Assembly (NCBI GenBank): GCA_029259835.1
Contig: JAJDEL010000512.1
Span: 1 to 7,487, forward strand
DNA length: 7,487 nucleotides
Reading direction: 5' to 3'
Origin: Planctomicrobium sp.
GTDB lineage: Bacteria > Planctomycetota > Planctomycetia > Planctomycetales > Planctomycetaceae
In this document: positions 5,482 through 7,487 of the stretch, in pieces
Layout of the letters: each line of letters starts with the position of its first letter
How positions within the stretch are numbered: position 1 is the first letter of the stretch
Program-made: the position numbers and the translations under genes
The notes under the pieces: generated by a model
Databases searched by the model: none
Told to the model about the DNA's origin: nothing
Seen by the model: the letters and a program-made list of their open reading frames with translations, nothing else

Positions 5482-6790
5482 ATGACATTCCCCTCAAACA
5501 CCATTAGCATCATTCTCGCTGGCGGCGTCGGGTCACGGCTCTCGCCACTCACTCAGGAACGAGCAAAACCCGCTGTACCATTCGGAGGCCAGTATCGGAT
5601 CATTGACTTCACTCTCTCGAACTGCCTGCACTCGGGGCTGCGACAGGTTCTGGTTCTGACTCAATACAAATCGCAATCGATGCAGACGCATCTGCGTGAT
5701 GGCTGGTCGATTTTGAATCCGGCACTTGGTGAATACGTCACCGCTGTTCCGCCGCAGATGCGAACCGGGGACTCGTGGTACGGCGGATGCAATCTACCAG
5801 AATCTTTACCTACTGGAACGCAGGGGTGCAAAGAACGTTGTCATTCTTTCCGGCGATCACATTTATCGGATGGACTATTCCGAAATGCTTCGTCAGCATC
5901 AGACAACGTCGGCGGACGCAACTGTGGGGTGCCTGGAGGTCGGTCTCAGGGATGCTCAGTCATTCGGCGTTATGTCGGTCGATGAAGACGCTCGTATCTG
6001 TGAGTTTCAGGAAAAACCGCTTCGCCCAAGGTCGATCCCAGAGAAGCCAAATTGTGCGTTGGCGTCCATGGGGATCTACGTGTTCTCGATCGAACTGCTA
6101 CGCCGAGAACTCGTCGCCGATCACAATGACCTCAATTCCAGCCATGACTTCGGAAAGGATCTGTTGCCGCGACTGATTCACACCAACCGTGTCTTCGGTT
6201 ACCGATTCCATGATCCCTGTGAAGACTCGGCCCAACCTTACTGGCGAGATGTTGGCACCATCGACGCCTACTATCAGGCGAATATGGATTTGCTCAAGAG
6301 TCCTGCGCCGCTTGATTTGTACTGCAAACAGTGGCCGATCCGAAAATGCGACAGTCCGGTTCCACCGGCTCGAATCGGAGTTGATTCCTTCGGCAATCCG
6401 GCGGAGGTCAGCGATTGCATCGTCTGCAACGGAGTCGTCATTTCCGGCGGGACCGTCGAGCGGTCAATCCTGTCATCCAGAGTCAGTATTGCCTCTGGCG
6501 CAGTCGTCGAGGACGCCGTTCTGTTTGACGGAGTTGAAGTTGGCGAAGGTGCGCAGCTGCGAAATTGTATCATTGACAAGGACGTCCACATTCCGCCCGG
6601 AAAAACTGTCGGTGTGAATCCGGTTATCGATACCGAGCGGTTCACGGTGTCGGAAAACGGCGTGGTCGTGATTCCGAAGGGCTATCAATTCGCTCCAGTT
6701 CGAAATCAAACACTCCCTCTTTCGCAACCCACGGATGCTGATTCGCTGGCAGTCGCCAGTCGCAGTCGGCGTTCGATATCAAGGACGTAA
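5482..6790 (+). pseudogene. glgC: Glucose-1-phosphate adenylyltransferase, frameshifted by an 8-base loss
   Basis: GlgC makes ADP-glucose and pyrophosphate from ATP and glucose-1-phosphate, the committed step of bacterial glycogen synthesis. From ATG 5482 the first frame carries the nucleotide-binding start ([21 protein letters not shown]) up to D-S-W-Y near 5781. The protein then continues one frame over with G-T-A-D-A-I-Y-Q-N, the catalytic-region G-D-H-I-Y-R-M-D-Y (Asp near residue 128 when corrected), [13 protein letters not shown] and Y-W-R-D-V-G-T. A left-handed beta-helix of hexapeptide repeats covers roughly residues 305-400. Restoring 8 bases gives 438 residues, close to the usual 420-430. 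The family motif here is W-Y-x-G-T-A-D-A, so residues Y/R/G are affected by the break. An in-frame GTG at 5428 is an alternative start but adds unlike sequence. As read, no full-length enzyme is made. Confidence 0.9.
5726..6790 (+). CDS. Downstream open frame of the broken glgC
   Basis: This frame stays open for 354 codons from an internal GTG at 5726. True GlgC sequence begins only near 5774 (R-G-T-A-D-A). It contains the sugar-phosphate site, the G-D-H motif and the whole C-terminal beta-helix but lacks the N-terminal nucleotide-binding loop, so it should be inactive alone. No ribosome binding site of quality precedes the GTG. An automated annotation might report this as a short GlgC. Confidence 0.5.
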   Translation: MVNTSPLFRRRCEPGTRGTADAIYQNLYLLERRGAKNVVILSGDHIYRMDYSEMLRQHQTTSADATVGCLEVGLRDAQSFGVMSVDEDARICEFQEKPLRPRSIPEKPNCALASMGIYVFSIELLRRELVADHNDLNSSHDFGKDLLPRLIHTNRVFGYRFHDPCEDSAQPYWRDVGTIDAYYQANMDLLKSPAPLDLYCKQWPIRKCDSPVPPARIGVDSFGNPAEVSDCIVCNGVVISGGTVERSILSSRVSIASGAVVEDAVLFDGVEVGEGAQLRNCIIDKDVHIPPGKTVGVNPVIDTERFTVSENGVVVIPKGYQFAPVRNQTLPLSQPTDADSLAVASRSRRSISRT

Positions 6791-7015
6791 CCGAACTACC
6801 AAACTTCAGAAGTGAGAATCCCGAACTCTGTCGAGTCCAGCTACGACATAAAAGGAGGGTCGGCTACTCAACTTCAACTCTGTGACATAGCTCCCACGGT
6901 CATACAGGTAATGGGACTGAAGAAGCCGCCACACATGGACGGACAGAGCTTCCTTCCGCTGGACCAAGGCACGTCGCCAACAGGGCCATCATGTCGCTGT
7001 AGCCCTCAACTTTAA
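6791..7015 (+). pseudogene. C-terminal fragment of an alkaline phosphatase/sulfatase superfamily protein
   Basis: Codons after about 6855 read S-A-T-Q-L-Q-L-C-D-I-A-P-T-V-I-Q-V-M-G-L, then K-K-P-P-H-M-D-G-Q-S-F-L-P-L. This is the D-I-A-P-T-hydrophobic-x(3)-G and M-x-G-x-S-(F/L)-L pattern near the C-terminus of sulfatases, phosphodiesterases and cofactor-independent phosphoglycerate mutase. All metal-binding and nucleophile regions, which lie upstream in the family, are missing. The frame is the same as that of the 3' part of glgC and is separated from it only by the glgC TAA; a GTG at 6812 is the first possible start. The sequence after F-L-P-L degenerates before the stop at 7013-7015. It is probably a relic of a lost gene. 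Confidence 0.6.
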
Positions 7016-7230
7016 ATGATGAGTTTCGCTTTTCCCGTGGTAATATTGGGAAGTGCCTGCCGACTCGAGAGCCTGGATCCCGGTCCAATTGAGAGCCGCT
7101 TTTGGGTTTCCCCACGGGCATTCTGTAGAAACCTCCCGTCAGACGGCTGGATCGTCCACGCTCGATTAGGAGTGTTAGAGAGCCCTTTTCCATAAGTCGG
7201 CATTGATATGTTTTTCGAGTATCTCGCGAG

Positions 7231-7485
7231 TTAACACCCACATCGCTTGAGATCTTCCGGCCGAACGCCAGGGTTCTTTTTCAGATACCTCTGGGCGTTC
7301 ATTGGGTTCAGTTTGCCAACAATCTCAACTTGGTCGAAGGTGGAAGACTCTTTTGACCGCTTCGGGAGTTTCACGTTGCATTTCTCTGCGAAATGCTCGA
7401 GAGTTTCCCTCCAACTGGAAAATGGGCCGAATTGCGCGAAGACGTCCCAGAAAGAAAGCGTCTTTTCAGTCCCTCTGGAATCCTT
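7231..7485 (-). CDS. C-terminal part of an unidentified protein (partial, enters from the right edge)
   Basis: The minus strand is open from the window edge to a TAA at 7233-7231, giving 84 residues without a start inside the window; the two other minus frames carry stops. The protein reads T-L-S-F-W-D-V-F-A-Q-F-G-P-F-S-S-W-R-E-T, then L-E-H-F-A-E-K-C-N-V-K-L-P, and ends with N-P-G-V-R-P-E-D-L-K. The stretch ending in H-F-A-E-K-C-N-V-K-L-P loosely recalls the segment after the zinc finger of DnaG-type primases, where a short helix ends in L-A-E-x-A-G-(I/V)-x-L. The resemblance is weak and no zinc ligands are in view. Codon use and amphipathic pattern support a real gene; the function is open. 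Confidence 0.5.
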   Translation of the reverse strand, partial: KDSRGTEKTLSFWDVFAQFGPFSSWRETLEHFAEKCNVKLPKRSKESSTFDQVEIVGKLNPMNAQRYLKKNPGVRPEDLKRCGC

Positions 7486-7487
7486 GT

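Noticed and set aside
7016..7230. Possible insertion-sequence end, suggested by three GAGAGCC words and the CTCGCGAG palindrome (7223-7230)
   Set aside because: There is no paired terminal inverted repeat, no target duplication and no transposase sequence in the window.
6900..7241. Minus-strand 113-codon open frame
   Set aside because: It lies opposite the phosphatase-family fragment, starts inside the end of the right-edge gene, and is low-complexity Arg/Gly/Ser-rich without a recognised pattern.

Overview
The window most resembles accessory or intergenic-rich chromosome of a Planctomycetota-type bacterium. This is an inference from three things: the very PAS-rich soluble histidine kinase, a small Tyr/His/Arg-rich secreted protein, and loose gene spacing with GC near the middle of the range. 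No rRNA, tRNA, CRISPR array or intact insertion sequence was seen.

Left part, minus strand (1-3173): a 942-residue cytoplasmic multi-PAS sensor histidine kinase of the NarX/DegS (HisKA_3) class fills 75-2903. The first six codons of what may be its response regulator (M-G-R-I-V-I) sit at the left edge, downstream of the kinase. Upstream of the kinase, 2925-3173 is an 82-codon remnant that matches the PAS segment following CheR in CheB/CheR-PAS fusion proteins. The last PAS domain of the kinase carries a FixL-like heme-pocket signature, so an oxygen or redox input is plausible.

Middle (3180-3700): a divergent intergenic region of about 0.5 kb with no gene but several clear inverted repeats. 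It separates the minus-strand signalling genes from the plus-strand genes and should hold the control elements of both.

Right part, plus strand (3704-7015): a dodecin with an unusual hydrophobic tail; a small heat-shock protein (Hsp20) split by a one-base frameshift; a 96-residue secreted basic protein; a short secreted ORF that looks truncated; a frameshifted glucose-1-phosphate adenylyltransferase gene (glgC) that lost 8 bases; and a C-terminal scrap of an alkaline-phosphatase/sulfatase superfamily protein. At the right edge, minus strand, the last 84 codons of an unidentified gene enter the window.

Working hypothesis: an oxygen/redox-type two-component system next to flavin/dodecin, chaperone and glycogen functions looks like a stress or low-oxygen survival island, loosely like DosR or FixLJ regulons. 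The second theme is decay: two frameshifted genes and three gene fragments lie within 5 kb. This is either a degenerating segment or an assembly with indel errors, and resequencing would tell them apart.
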